Shown here piece after piece: positions 11,480 through 22,030 of a stretch of 64,000 bases of DNA. The notes under the pieces were generated by a model that was given only the letters and a program-made list of their open reading frames with translations, was not told where the DNA came from and ran no database searches. The DNA is from Nageia nagi. Lineage: Eukaryota > Pinophyta. A program made the position numbers and the translations under genes. The DNA lies in assembly GCA_050084985.1 (NCBI GenBank), contig JBITNC010000001.1:172236001-172300000 (forward strand), read 5' to 3'. How positions within the stretch are numbered: the first letter of the stretch is position 1; each line of letters begins with the position of its first letter.

Positions 11480-12092
11480 CTTGGTATGCATGAAGAAATT
11501 GAGAATCTGCCTAATCAGAAGATGGAAGTAGCAATTCTTTAGTTGAATTATATGTCAACTGATTTGGTCAATATAGTGGAAAAATTGAATTTTGCTGATT
11601 TTGTCATCTCAGCTTAGACTTTGTCATATCAACAGACTATGTTCAGCAATTTGAACTCTAACAGTATTCCTCTGCTTTGCAAATAGTATCTGTAAAATCT
11701 GTCCCTGAAAACAACCATTTCCAATCTTCTGCGTGGCTGTTGGCATCATAAGAACATCATCTGTTTCATTACTCTATAAACTACTGCTACTGACTTGCAG
11801 CTGAAGGTGGATGATTGTATAATCTATTCGTTGTTTGTTGTTACCTGTCTGCATTGCTTCACAGTCATTGGTGTTGCTTGTGCTGACTATACCTATGTTT
11901 GAGCTGTTATTGCGGGTAACTGTCGATGATTTTAGCTGTTTCATGATAGAGCCATGTGTTCTGCTGTAGGGAGAAAACTGGGAATTGAAAATGTACGAGA
12001 AAATTGAGGAGACAATCAATGGTTTGCAGACTTGGCCCTTAATCTCAGTGATTGATTTGGAGTACATGTCATGTTGTGCTATTACAATGTAA
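11480..12092 (+). pseudogene. Further exon-like blocks, possibly of the same unidentified gene
   Basis: At 11,480 a frame reads LGMHEEIENLPNQKMEVAIL, stops, then continues LNYMSTDLVNIVEKIEF to a second stop near 11,599. At 11,970, after a CTGCTGTAG acceptor, a 40-codon block reads GENWELKMYEKIEET and then NGLQTWPLISVIDLEY, ending with TAA at 12,090-12,092. It looks like a last exon. Composition and strand agree with the blocks at 8.2-8.7 kb, but joining them is inference and the protein family is not recognised. Confidence 0.3.
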
Positions 12093-13430
12093 ATTTCTAA
12101 TTTATGTTATCATCTTGTTATCCTTACTCCATGTACAATTTTTACTTTTGTTTTTTTAAGAAAGATCTGCCTTGAGTTGTAGATATCTAAGACTGTAAAG
12201 TGTTAATATTTTATTAGTCATATGGTCTAGTTATAGTTGAATGTCATTTTTTTATTAGAGTCGTTCAATATAACATGGATGATAGAACTCACTATCAAAG
12301 ATTTGGACATAGGAGTAGCCCATTTACTTAATACTATACTATATATTACATAGGCACACATCAAATGTAGTGTAATAATTATCTATGTAATACAATATTA
12401 TATATTGTGGATTTGTAAATTAAATAAGTTTTCTTACAATTTTATTTTATTTATAATGGAATGTTTATGTATTTAATGAAAATATTACATTATTGTAACC
12501 ACGTTGAAATCAAAATGGATTTTGGAAATCAGAATTCATGGATATGATTTTATAAAATATACATTTTCAAGTAATTTGCAAATAAATTTTGAATTTTTAA
12601 ATTATATTTTGTACTGGAATATGAAGATTAGATGTACAATTTAGAACATGTTTTTGATATGTATTTTAAATCTACTAGTATTTCACTCAAACCAGGTGAC
12701 TTAAGAACATATGCTAGGATGCCAAAAAAGGTTGTTTTCCAAATTAGATACAAATGTGCAGTGAAAGAGCAACCAAAACGAGATATGTGCTTCAGACCAA
12801 TGACACTCAGACCAAATAAGGAGATCCGGTTTTGACTATTGTTCTGTGAATGATTTGATGTGTCTTTTAATATTATTTTGATTCAATTTTTACAAAATCC
12901 TGTGTTATCGTGGTCTGTAAAAATCATTCCTTCATCAGTTCTTGTTTTTATGCTGCAGCTGAGAGTAGAAAGTTCAATTCACCTAGGACCATCTTTTTAT
13001 TAAACATTAATGTATTCTCCAGTTCTAAGTTCGGGTCTTACACAGGAGTCTACAAGACTAGTAAACCATTGTTGCATTGGAAAAGCATCTATCATGTTCA
13101 AAATAAAATTCAATGTTAGAAAGGTAAGTGGGAAAGAAGAACTTCAGGTTGGTGTATATGACTATTGAGTTGAGGCACTTGCCAATTCTCTGGATTTTAT
13201 AGTTGAAGCAATCCTATAGTTTACTCAAGTGATCCATATGAAAGCCTTTGATAATTAAGGAAAAGACTGTTTAACTTGAATCACATTCAAAGCATGATCA
13301 GCCTTGGCGATGTTCATAATATTTAATGAAGGTAATGTAATGGACCTGGAAAGTTCTTAATTTGGCTTTTAGATGACAAGACAAAAATTCTATGAAAACA
13401 TTAAACACTTGTTTTGTTAAAACAAACTTC
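12093..13430. other. AT-rich intergenic stretch
   Basis: No gene or element recognised. The short frames at 12,632-12,835 and 12,910-13,119 show no familiar motif. They are probably chance, although 12,632-12,835 has a mixed basic composition. Confidence 0.4.
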
Positions 13431-13433
13431 AAA

Positions 13434-13900
13434 ACTTGTCATATCAGTAATGTACACCTTATAGGAACAGACTCACTGGATCTAAAACTTCTTTGTTATA
13501 TCAGTAATATACAGTTCATAGGAACAAACCACACAGGTTCACAAAACATGTTTTTCACAGCCTGGACATCTGAAACAGCACACAAACTTGCCATAGCAGG
13601 GATGTACAGTTTGGAGGAACAGAAATATAGGTTAATAAAACATTTTTGTTATATCAATAATATACAGCTTATAGCTGGTGGGCACTTCCTAGTAGGTTCT
13701 GTGTTCATGTCCTCAAGTGCCCATGGGGTGAGGCTTCTCAGTTGGGACATCACAGCCCATGGGGTCTAAAAGTTTTCCCCTGTGACAAAAAAAGAGCTAT
13801 TTACCCATAGCAAAAAAATAATATACAGCTTATAGGAACAGAGCACACCGGCTCACAAAACATATTTATCACAGCATAAACATCTGACATAGCACACTGC
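13434..13900. repeat. Degenerate tandem repeat of about 60-95 bp units
   Basis: At least four units recur. Each has a version of 'atatcagtaatatacagnttataggaaca' (in pieces), and most are followed by a 'ttcacaaaacat' segment; two also contain 'catctga-acagcacac'. The fourth unit is split by the insertion at 13,675-13,816. The 125-codon frame at 13,392-13,769 is an accident of this repeat and runs into the insertion. Confidence 0.7.
13675..13816 (+). mobile_element. Short SINE-like insertion with 19-bp target duplication
   Basis: A 142-bp segment from CTGGTGGGCAC to an A-rich end is flanked by a perfect 19-bp direct repeat (13,656-13,674 and 13,817-13,835, AATAATATACAGCTTATAG). Removing one copy and the insert restores an uninterrupted unit of the surrounding tandem repeat, so this is an insertion and not a repeat boundary. 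The long duplication and A-rich 3' end point to LINE-type retroposition. A B-box-like GTTCATGTCC near 13,711 hints at a tRNA-derived head, but the A box is unclear. 'GCCCATGGGGT' occurs twice inside. Confidence 0.7.
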
Positions 13901-14838
13901 TTAGATACGGGAAATACTGGCACAAATCCAGTATTGGAATACTGCTTCTAATGTTTAACAGAATGATTTAACTGCTGGAGCCTGGGATTATATTATTAAC
14001 ATTTCATAAAGCAAATTTTGTGGTTCATGTAAGTTTGCAATCTACTTTAAAGTTTCACAAAACATGAACTGAACAAGTTGGATAGTTTAAAGCCTAAACC
14101 AGCATTTACCTGAAAACAATAATTATTAACTGCAGAATGTTACACACATTGCTGCATTGGGACTTCAAGGAATGTTTATTCAAAGTATACACAAGCAGTA
14201 CATTTGCGAATTCTCTATGGTCAATCATACATTCATATTTCACTGAACAAGACACCATATATGTCTAATTTGTAGCTAATTTTAATGGTAAAAAGGGGCA
14301 GTGATAAATAGAGCTTGAGCAAAGAAGATCCACAATTGTTTCTTTCTTTAACATTCTGTATTGCAAGTGGATTTTAGCTGTAATATTAAACTCTAGACCA
14401 ATGATGATAGCACAAGCTGCACGTTTTGTTATCTCACCTACTGATCCTTTCTATCTGGATAATTGTATAATTGTGGCAAAAAGATCTTTACGGAGACTTG
14501 AAAACATGAACTACACCAAAGATTTACACATCACTATATTATGATGTATCCATGTTTTGTTGGTTCTATTGTGTACTTTAGCCAAGGTAATTTCTGGTAA
14601 GTTAATAATCTTAGTCGGAAAAAAAAGAGTTTAATTGTTTTGGCAAAAACCCATCCTGCACGAAGAAGACAAGGGAGCTACATATGTGTGGGACTATATT
14701 TCAGGAAGAGCACATCCAGCAGGTAGAATAGTAGGGGCTTGAAAATTTGGAGATAAAAACAATCAGTTGTTAGTTCTACATTTTTTCCCCAAAAATTACC
14801 TGCTTTTCCTTCCAACACAATTTTTTCTCTCAAAAAAT
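13901..14838. other. Intergenic stretch
   Basis: No gene, RNA gene or mobile element recognised between the degenerate repeat and the duplications upstream of the splicing-factor gene. Confidence 0.4.
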
Positions 14839-15070
14839 GATTTGTTATTAAGAATTGAAAATGCAATATGACCACCTTTATCAAAGAGGAGTTCCTTAAC
14901 CAGGTGCTTAATTTTTTTTTTCTAAATTCAGATTTAAAGTAACTAGAGCCTTTTGATTTGTTATGAAGAATTGAAAATGCAATATGACCACCTTTATCAA
15001 AAAAATTTCCTTAAGCAGTTGCTTCATTTATTTTTTCTAAATTTAGATTTAAAGTGACTAGAGTCGGTTT
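14839..15070 (+). repeat. Tandem duplication of about 116 bp upstream of the promoter array
   Basis: Copies begin GATTTGTTAT at 14,839 and 14,955 and share 'aattgaaaatgcaatatg', 'accacctttatcaaa' and 'agatttaaagt-actaga'. They are more diverged than the promoter units that follow almost immediately at 15,098, so this duplication is older. It may add upstream regulatory DNA to the gene, but no known element was recognised in it. Confidence 0.8.
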
Positions 15071-15097
15071 AAGTGTGTATATAAACAAGGTAGAGAC

Positions 15098-15420
15098 GCC
15101 ATCCGCTATTTAATTAACATCTTTTTTTGTTTATGTTTTTGCACGTGATGTATAAATAGGGAGAGAGCACATTCAAAAAGTCCAATACTCTCTATTTTAT
15201 TTGGAAGCATCGGCTATTTAATTAATATCTTTTTTTGTTTGTGTTTTGCACGTGATGTATAAATAGGGAGAGAGCACATTCAAAAAGTCCTATACTCCCT
15301 ATTTTATTTGGAAGCATCGGCTATTTAATTAACATCTTTTTTTGTTTGTGTTTTGCACGTGATGTATAAATAGGGAGAGAGCACATTCAAAAAGTCCAAT
15401 ACTCCCTATTTTATTTGGAA
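15098..15420 (+). promoter_or_regulatory. Triplicated promoter unit, each with G-box and TATA box
   Basis: Three head-to-tail copies (15,098-15,206; 15,207-15,313; 15,314-15,420) are nearly identical. Each contains CACGTG (15,142; 15,249; 15,356) followed after only three bases by TATAAATA (15,151; 15,258; 15,365), then GGGAGAGAGCAC. The last TATA box predicts initiation near 15,395-15,405, giving a 5' UTR of about 125 nt before the ATG at 15,524. The two upstream copies retain intact boxes and could start longer transcripts. G-boxes bind bZIP and bHLH factors in plants, so light or stress control is possible but not shown. Confidence 0.8.
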
Positions 15421-15523
15421 GCATCGCCCGTTACATTGTGGCTGCCAAAGTTTTGGATTTGAAATAAAGACATCGATTTAAGAAGGAAGCGGCTTAGAAA
15501 AGTAAAGCAACAGGAACAGGACA

Positions 15524-17152
15524 ATGTCGGAGAGTAACGACCGGTGGGCTTCTTCGCCACGACCAAGGCAGGATTCCGGCGACGCCTCACCTTACGATCC
15601 CTTCCAGGACATCGATTCGCACAGAGACAGAGAAAAAGGGAGGGATAGAGAAAGGGCTCACAGTAGAGAAAAAGACAGAGAAAGAGACAGAGATAGAGAT
15701 AGGGACAGAGAAAGAGAAAAGGAGAGGGAGCGCCATCATTCTTCACACAGAGATCGGAGGGAGCGCCTTAGGAGCGAGGACAGAGACAGAGACAGGAGAA
15801 GCAGCAGCAGAAGGCGCTCTGAAGACTATGACAGACACAAGCGATACCGTCACAGATCTCGAACACCCTCCAGAGATGTAAAACGTCACCGGACGCGCTC
15901 ACGGTCGCCGTCCCGGTCCCGGTCCCGGTCGCGCTCCAAGAGTAAGCGCACCAGTGGGTTTGATGTGGCTCCTCCGGGCTCTGCCCCAGCCCTGCCAGTT
16001 CCAGGTCTCCCAACCTTGCCAGGCCTGCCCGCCTCCACTCCAGTGACAGCAATGGCAGCCATGCCGGGTATGTTTCCTCTTGGGACCCCCATGATGCCCA
16101 TCCAGGCGATGACCCAACAGGCCACACGGCACGCCCGCAGGGTCTATGTTGGCGGCCTGCCTCCTCTGGCAAACGAGCAGACCATAGCAACGTTCTTCAA
16201 CCGAATCATGGAAGCCATCGGAGGAAAAACAGCGGCGCCAGGGGACGCCGTCGTCAATGTCTATATCAACCACGAAAAGAAATTTGCATTCGTGGAGATG
16301 CGAAGCGTGGAGGAAGCGAGCAATGCCATGTCTCTAGATGGCATCATCTTTGAGGGTGTCTCCGTCCGTGTAAGGCGACCCACTGACTACAATCCCTGTT
16401 TGGCTGCGCCATTGGGGCCTAGTCAGCCGAGCCCACATCTCAACCTTGCTGCTGTGGGGCTCACACCGGGTGCCAACGTGGGTGCCTCGTCTGAGCGTAT
16501 ATTCGTTGGTGGGCTCCCTTACTATCTCACAGAACCCCAGATAAAAGAGCTTTTAGAATCTTTTGGACCCCTGCGTGGTTTCGATCTTGTGAGAGACAGG
16601 GAGACCGGGATCTCCAAGGGGTACGCGTTCTGCATATACCAGGATCCAGCTGTCACCGACGTTGCTTGTGCGGCGTTGAATGGGATCAAGATGGGGGATA
16701 AGACATTGACGGTTCGACGTGCCACGGCTAATAGTGGGCAGCCGACTCAGGCACAGCAGAGCATAACTTCCTTGTCAGCGTTACAGCTTCCCGGTCTGTT
16801 CCCTGGGGTGTTCGGACAACAGCAAGAGGTGCTGATCCAGCAGCCAACAAAGGTGCTTTGCCTTAAGAATGCCCTGTCAGAGAATGATCTCAGGGATGAT
16901 GAGGAGTATGAAGACATTGTTGAGGATATGCGCCAAGAATGTGGGAAGTATGGGACAGTTGTGAATCTTGCAATACCAAGGCCGAAGGGGGATTCTTCCA
17001 ATACTGGGGTGGGGAAGGTGTATGTGGAGTATTCTGATACTGAGGGCTCGGCCAAGGCAAGGGCTGTGCTGAATGGGAGAAAGTTTGGCGGTAATACTGT
17101 TGTAGCAGAGTATTACCCTGAAGATAAACTGTTAAGAGGTGAGTATGATTGA
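15524..17152 (+). CDS. U2AF65: U2 snRNP auxiliary factor large subunit (U2AF65), intronless
   Basis: The product binds the polypyrimidine tract at 3' splice sites in the nucleus and, with U2AF35 and SF1, recruits U2 snRNP. The 542 codons fit the family. The N-terminus is an Arg/Ser/Asp-rich RS domain (about 30-142). KSKRTSGFDVAPPG (139-152) corresponds to the U2AF35-contact region, with Phe where the animal protein has the key Trp. A Pro/Met linker follows, then RRM1 (about 206-286; RNP2 VYVGGL, RNP1 KKFAFVEM), RRM2 (about 325-402; IFVGGL, KGYAFCIY) and a C-terminal U2AF-homology RRM3 (about 443-535) with the acidic helix DDEEYEDIVEDM and an RKF motif for ligand Trp binding. The ATG has A at -3. 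The frame is fully open and markedly GC-richer than its surroundings. Typical plant U2AF65 genes have many introns, so this copy is probably a retrogene. Identity is near certain; whether it is expressed is unknown. Confidence 0.95.
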   Translation: MSESNDRWASSPRPRQDSGDASPYDPFQDIDSHRDREKGRDRERAHSREKDRERDRDRDRDREREKERERHHSSHRDRRERLRSEDRDRDRRSSSRRRSEDYDRHKRYRHRSRTPSRDVKRHRTRSRSPSRSRSRSRSKSKRTSGFDVAPPGSAPALPVPGLPTLPGLPASTPVTAMAAMPGMFPLGTPMMPIQAMTQQATRHARRVYVGGLPPLANEQTIATFFNRIMEAIGGKTAAPGDAVVNVYINHEKKFAFVEMRSVEEASNAMSLDGIIFEGVSVRVRRPTDYNPCLAAPLGPSQPSPHLNLAAVGLTPGANVGASSERIFVGGLPYYLTEPQIKELLESFGPLRGFDLVRDRETGISKGYAFCIYQDPAVTDVACAALNGIKMGDKTLTVRRATANSGQPTQAQQSITSLSALQLPGLFPGVFGQQQEVLIQQPTKVLCLKNALSENDLRDDEEYEDIVEDMRQECGKYGTVVNLAIPRPKGDSSNTGVGKVYVEYSDTEGSAKARAVLNGRKFGGNTVVAEYYPEDKLLRGEYD

Positions 17153-19775
17153 TATATGTAAGAGAATGATAATTGACGTGCAAGTTACTGAAGGGTTTTA
17201 ATTGACAAGGGTTCATTCGCAAAAGAGCAAATGTACAAAGGATAGCTCTAAGGCATCAAATTGTGCCAGTTTTTTATGGATAGGCAGTGTTCTTTATGTG
17301 GCTATGTTTGTTAGCTCTGTAAAGCATCCTTGTACACATCTCATTTGTCAAAGGAAACGGTCACTATAATTTGTTAGAATTAATATCTCATTGCTATCAT
17401 CATTTCCGATGAAGTTTTGAACAGCAGTTTTACAGGCTATTTCATCATGTCCCAATTATCTAATTATCCGACTTCTTTCCATCTTGACTTTGAACGATGA
17501 TAAGACAGGGACTTGGTACGTGTTTTGAATATGGTATGCAAGTATAATTTGTTTTGACAGAAACACACACTATTTGTGTCACTACGTGCATTATGTTCCC
17601 ATAACCGAATTCTTAGGAGAGATTTTTCTTCCCATTTATGCCCTTAATATTTGAACGAGTGGTATCACTGTAGATTTGCATATAAACATTTTTTCATTGA
17701 ATGATGCATGTGATGCTAATAAAAGTGACAGTAGCATGTTGTAAAGATTTGATAGCTAATCTAGTGCTCTTAGCCATGGATTGAAAATTGCATAGAAGCT
17801 TTAAGGCTTAATGATGCATGTGATGCTTAAAAAGTTACAGTAGCGTGTTATAAAGATTTGAAAGCAAATTAAGGCCTCTTAGCCATTGGCTTGAAAACAT
17901 TGTTGAAACTTTAGGGCTTTATGTTTCATGCTAGTAAGGTTGTTAAGATTTCAAGGTAAAATGTTTTATTTACAATTTTATTGATGTGTTGAGCTTAGTG
18001 GGTCTGAGAAACTGTAGAATCTGAAATGGAGTTGGAAACATATATTACCTTAAAACGACATTCCAAAGAGATTCAAGGTTAGAGAATCCTACTACGGAAA
18101 AAATCACATTTTGTTTTGAAAGGGAGATCTTTATCAATAGGAAAATAAACTTATAGGGATGCATTCACCTCGTATTGGAACATACAATAATAGGCATTTC
18201 TTGAACATCACATGGTGTTCAATCGTTTGCATGCCTTCAAGATAAATTGACTCCAGAAGATTTGTAGGTATGTCTTATGGATATGTTCAAAACTTTTGTG
18301 TGTATATATATATATGCACGCACATGATGAAACTATGGCAGATATAACAAGTTATTTCCAGTTATTAGAGGTCGTTGTTCCTAATTTTTGTTGTGAATGT
18401 AGGTCGTGCACCAACAGATAAATGGGAAATCGGTTTTGAGTTGGCAATGCATATATTGAGATTGGGAGTATTAAACTCAAATATATAATATGAAGTTCAA
18501 GTTAGTTGAAAATATTTTAAAAAGTTTTCTGCGAATTTTGTGAAAATGGTAATTACCTCGCATAGCTGTTCATGAATGTGGCATGGGCTTGAATAGTGAA
18601 TTCTATTATTATGAATCTAGTATAATGATTGAATGTTCTTTTGATAAGATAAAAGTTTAAGATACTTTATAATGCAATTTCTATTATTTGGTTACATACA
18701 CATGCTTCATAAATTTGCTGAATTTGTTTCATTATTTGTTTTTCAAAAAGTGAAGAAGAGGTTGTGAGTTTATACTTTTCAGTACTTTCAGAATTTTGCT
18801 TGTGCTACCAAGCGGTGCCATTGCAATGTGATTGCAAATTGCTTTATATCATTAATAACATAATTTGTATCCTTCCATCATTAATAACATAATTCGTATC
18901 CTTCCAAGTTTTGGATGAAGATTTATATAATTCGATTTAGTTATTTTGAATCTCTCTTCAGATCTAGAGGTAAATAAAAAGCTAATTCGTCCTATAAGCT
19001 TGGATCAGACCTGTTAGACGTCAGGCCTCATAGATGTTTTGAATCTCAAACTTGAACAGGATGACAATAATGGTGATATTAAAAGGAGAGTTCAGATGTC
19101 ACGCATGTTTAAGTGATAAACTCCACATATCAAGTTTCCCAACAACAAACAAAATAAAAAACTCACGAGATATTGTGATTCGATAACACGTATTGGAAGC
19201 TGAAATGGAGGACATTGCTTTCTTTGTAACTTAGTTGGATATTCATGTTATAAATGTAGTTTGACATTTGTTGCTGCTTGGAATATCTTGACGTTATATC
19301 ATCAACGAAAACACTAAAAACACAGTAGAAAATAAAGAATAGAGCAATGCTTGCCATCATTTCGGTTGGACAACATACTATACACACAATCATAATAAAC
19401 TATAGAACACCTTTTCAGGAGGAAACACTTACTGAATTGATTGAAGTGCTCAATTTACTTGAACATAACATTTTAATATTACATTGTAATGAAATAAACC
19501 CTTCAGTATCTTTGTCGGTTCGATCTTTTAGAGCTTTATTTTATTGATAATAAAATGATTATTAGTTAACATATGCCCGAACAAAGATGCCCGAAGCAAT
19601 TGTTTGTATAGGTTACGATGACATTATTTATTTCAAAGTGTGAACTTGATCATTCAGCTCATTACATACAAAATCTTGTACTGGTTCAGCATCTACTAAA
19701 AATGTCAATTTGATACTCGCACAACGAAAATGTTGACTTTGGTTTAGTCCTTTGAGGATAAATAAACATTTTCAA
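17153..19775. other. 3' flank and intergenic DNA with small repeats
   Basis: No coding feature recognised. A 110-bp tandem duplication starts ATGATGCATGTGATGCT at 17,701 and 17,811. A 29-bp direct repeat (attaataacataatt-gtatcctt) lies near 18,848-18,905, and a short TA run near 18,303. An obvious poly(A) tract marking the end of a retrogene insertion is not seen. Confidence 0.5.
17701..17920. repeat. Tandem duplication, about 2 x 110 bp
   Basis: The two copies share 'atgatgcatgtgatgct', 'acagtagc-tgtt-taaag' and 'cttagccat' with many substitutions and small gaps. It lies in the 3' flank of the splicing-factor gene; no role is evident. Confidence 0.75.
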
Positions 19776-20029
19776 ATGGAAGCAAGCTACAGGAGTTGGG
19801 AAAATAAGGGTAAGTGAAAACTCTCCCCTTGAGTGGGAGAGACCCAGGTTTCAATCCCATCTTTAGTGAGTGGAAATATTTAAAAAAATCCTATCGAGTG
19901 ATGGTAGATGTGGTTGAGGTGGGGATTGTGCCCTTGGTGGCTTTTGATGTCGTGGATGCTCTTCAATTGTGGAATCTCATTCCAAGAAATTCTCCTCCCT
20001 GTAAAGGGGGTGGCTTTCATTCAAAAAAA
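19776..20029 (+). mobile_element. tRNA-derived SINE-like element
   Basis: A head with an A-box-like GGAGTTGGGAAAATA (about 19,792) and a B-box-like GGTTTCAATCC (about 19,848) is followed by a body of about 160 bp and an A-rich end (20,023-20,030). It is flanked by a near-perfect direct repeat (AATAAACATTTTCAA at 19,761 and ATAAACACTTCAA at 20,030). The size, pol III-like boxes, A tail and duplication together fit a SINE. The 112-codon frame at 19,814-20,152 runs through it and is not a gene. Confidence 0.5.
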
Positions 20030-21200
20030 ATAAACACTTCAACTTGTGGAAAATGTGAAGAAAGCTATATTAGTACAAAATGTTTACTATGCATAATAAT
20101 TAAAGGATATCTCAATTTATTGCTTGTGATGTACTACCTTGTTCTCAAATAGGATAAATAGATAAGTCTTTAATGTCTTTTAAGGATCTAGCAAAGTTTG
20201 TTTATAAGTAAAGTAAAAGTAAAATATACATCAATTAAGTATTCAAATGGTTATTTCTCACATAATTAAGTTGTATAATAAAATTGTCAAGCTTATTTTG
20301 GTTATCTTGGTTTAAAAATTTATGGATCAAGTTGAAGTTTCATATACATCTAAATGTTTGTCTAATGTCTTTGTAAAGTAGGCAAGAAAAAAGAAAGTGA
20401 ATCTCATAATTCTCTATGACATTTAGGTTACAAAACTTATAAAAGTCTTTTACTTTCTACATAAGCACCTTGAACAAAGATATTTACTTGCTTTATATAA
20501 GCACCTTGCATTAACCTAGAATAATCAAATGTTGTCTTTAAATAATAAAAATATTTACTTGCTTTATAAGCACATTGTATGAACCCAATAATGGAAAGAA
20601 TTACATGTTGTAAAACAAAATCTTCCTCAATAGTAGAATGGAGCACATGGTTGATAGAAGCTTTCCAATATATCTTAATTTTATAGATAATAAATAATTA
20701 TTAGTTAACACATTCAAACAAAGGTGTTCTTAGCACTTTTATTTATAGGTAACGATGACAAATGTTTTATTAGATAAGTATTTGAATGATTGATAAAAGC
20801 TTTTTGGCATAAATATATAAATGTTTAGCTCATAGGATAATGTCGTTTGCATAAAGTAAGAGAACAATTATGAGGTTGTGAAGGTTTGTGTTTAAGCATC
20901 TTATTTTTTTTGAGATATTTTTATAGTTAATCTATATTTTTTTGATATATATTGATGGTGGTTTTCGATGGGAACCAATAAGCCATTGTACAAAAAGTAA
21001 TGCCTTGATATTTAAATTTTTTCAAAGGCCCAACAATAAAACCTACATAGTAATACTAAATTAGTACCTACTAAGCCTATTGACTACATTACTACTCCAC
21101 GTAGACCTCCAAAGGTTTCAAAAATTAACCACTACCAACTTTGTCAAACCTAGTCATCACCCACTCAATAGTCAGATAATGTTCTACACATCTAGCTCCT
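20030..21200. other. AT-rich non-coding stretch
   Basis: No gene recognised. A segment of about 70 bp near 20,690-20,750 ('attattagttaaca...', 'aggt-acgatgaca') is a diverged copy of one near 19,555-19,625, so a direct repeat flanks the SINE-containing interval. The phrase 'atttacttgcttta-ataagca' repeats near 20,480 and 20,550. Confidence 0.45.
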
Positions 21201-22030
21201 TGAAAATAATCTCCTAGAGCTTATCCACTTGGGTGATGATGTTATGAAGCCCCGTCAGTAATGCTCCTTGCAACAATCCAATCTCCTTCAACAATAATCC
21301 TTTGTCTGCTCGGAGTTTCTTTATCTTGGTCCTCGTTCCCTCGTTAATTAGCGAACCAGGGGGGCTGAAATTTCATGAATCATCAAACTCCTCTTCCATC
21401 CTAGCCTTTCCCATATGTAGCAAGCTACGATGACTCCCTCCCACCTCCCTGCCCCTAGCTCCTCCCCTCCCTTCTCCTTCGGAATCACTCTTTTTTTGGC
21501 CACGACGACGACTCCCTCCCACCTCCTTGCCCCTAGCTCCTCCCCTCCCTTCTCCTTGGGAGTCATTCCTGGAATAGAAAATACGATATGTTCACCCACT
21601 TCCTCCAACGTATTTGGTTCAGGATTGCCAAGTGATAGCCCCTGACCTAGGTCATTTGCATGTCCAAGGTGATGTAATTTATGATCGTGCCAACAACCTT
21701 TGACCATGGCTGTGGGAGATCCTCTCTCAAAATGTACTTCCCATCCCATCCAATCTTCTCATTCATGTAGAAGAAATTCAATTCCATTTGCTGGAGATGT
21801 TTGTCCCTTTGGATCTTTAGCTTGTCATCAGGTAAACTGATTATCTTTGCCAATACTCATGTGGTGATTTCAAACATGAACGATCCTATTGAGTTGCAAC
21901 CCTCCACCCAATTATTTGCCATCTCATGGGAAACATTCACATCGAAGCCATCAAATAGTTCTAGGAAATCCAAGTAGCCCATATTCACCAAGACTGCTTT
22001 GATATCCTCACTAATAAGGAGCTTCAAAGG
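21200..22030 (-). pseudogene. Unidentified transposon-associated ORF family, copy A
   Basis: The minus-strand reading shows MGYLDFLELFDGFDVNVSHE, ANNWVEGCNSIGSFMFEIT, IISLPDDKLKIQRDKHL and LPQPWSKVVGTIINYITLDM. It ends in a Gly/Arg-rich repeat (EGEGRGGARG twice) and a Leu-rich helix (LLLKEIGLLQGALLTGL). Stops and shifts are frequent. Copy B at 24.3-25.6 kb has the same pattern (hydrophobic block, W.KG..LG...F.VT, then a LP or VEV block), so this is a repeated family and not chance. I do not recognise the family. Its position beside LINE remnants suggests a gag-like or transposon accessory protein. Confidence 0.45.

Noticed and set aside
13392-13769. 125-codon open frame
   Set aside because: It runs through a degenerate tandem repeat and into a SINE-like insertion, so it cannot be an original gene.
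15411-17222. Several antisense open frames of 67-140 codons across the U2AF65 gene
   Set aside because: They mirror the GC-rich, repetitive codons of the sense frame, show no domains, and disappear outside the coding region.
19814-20152. 112-codon open frame
   Set aside because: It lies over the SINE-like unit and continues past its A-rich end; no motif seen.
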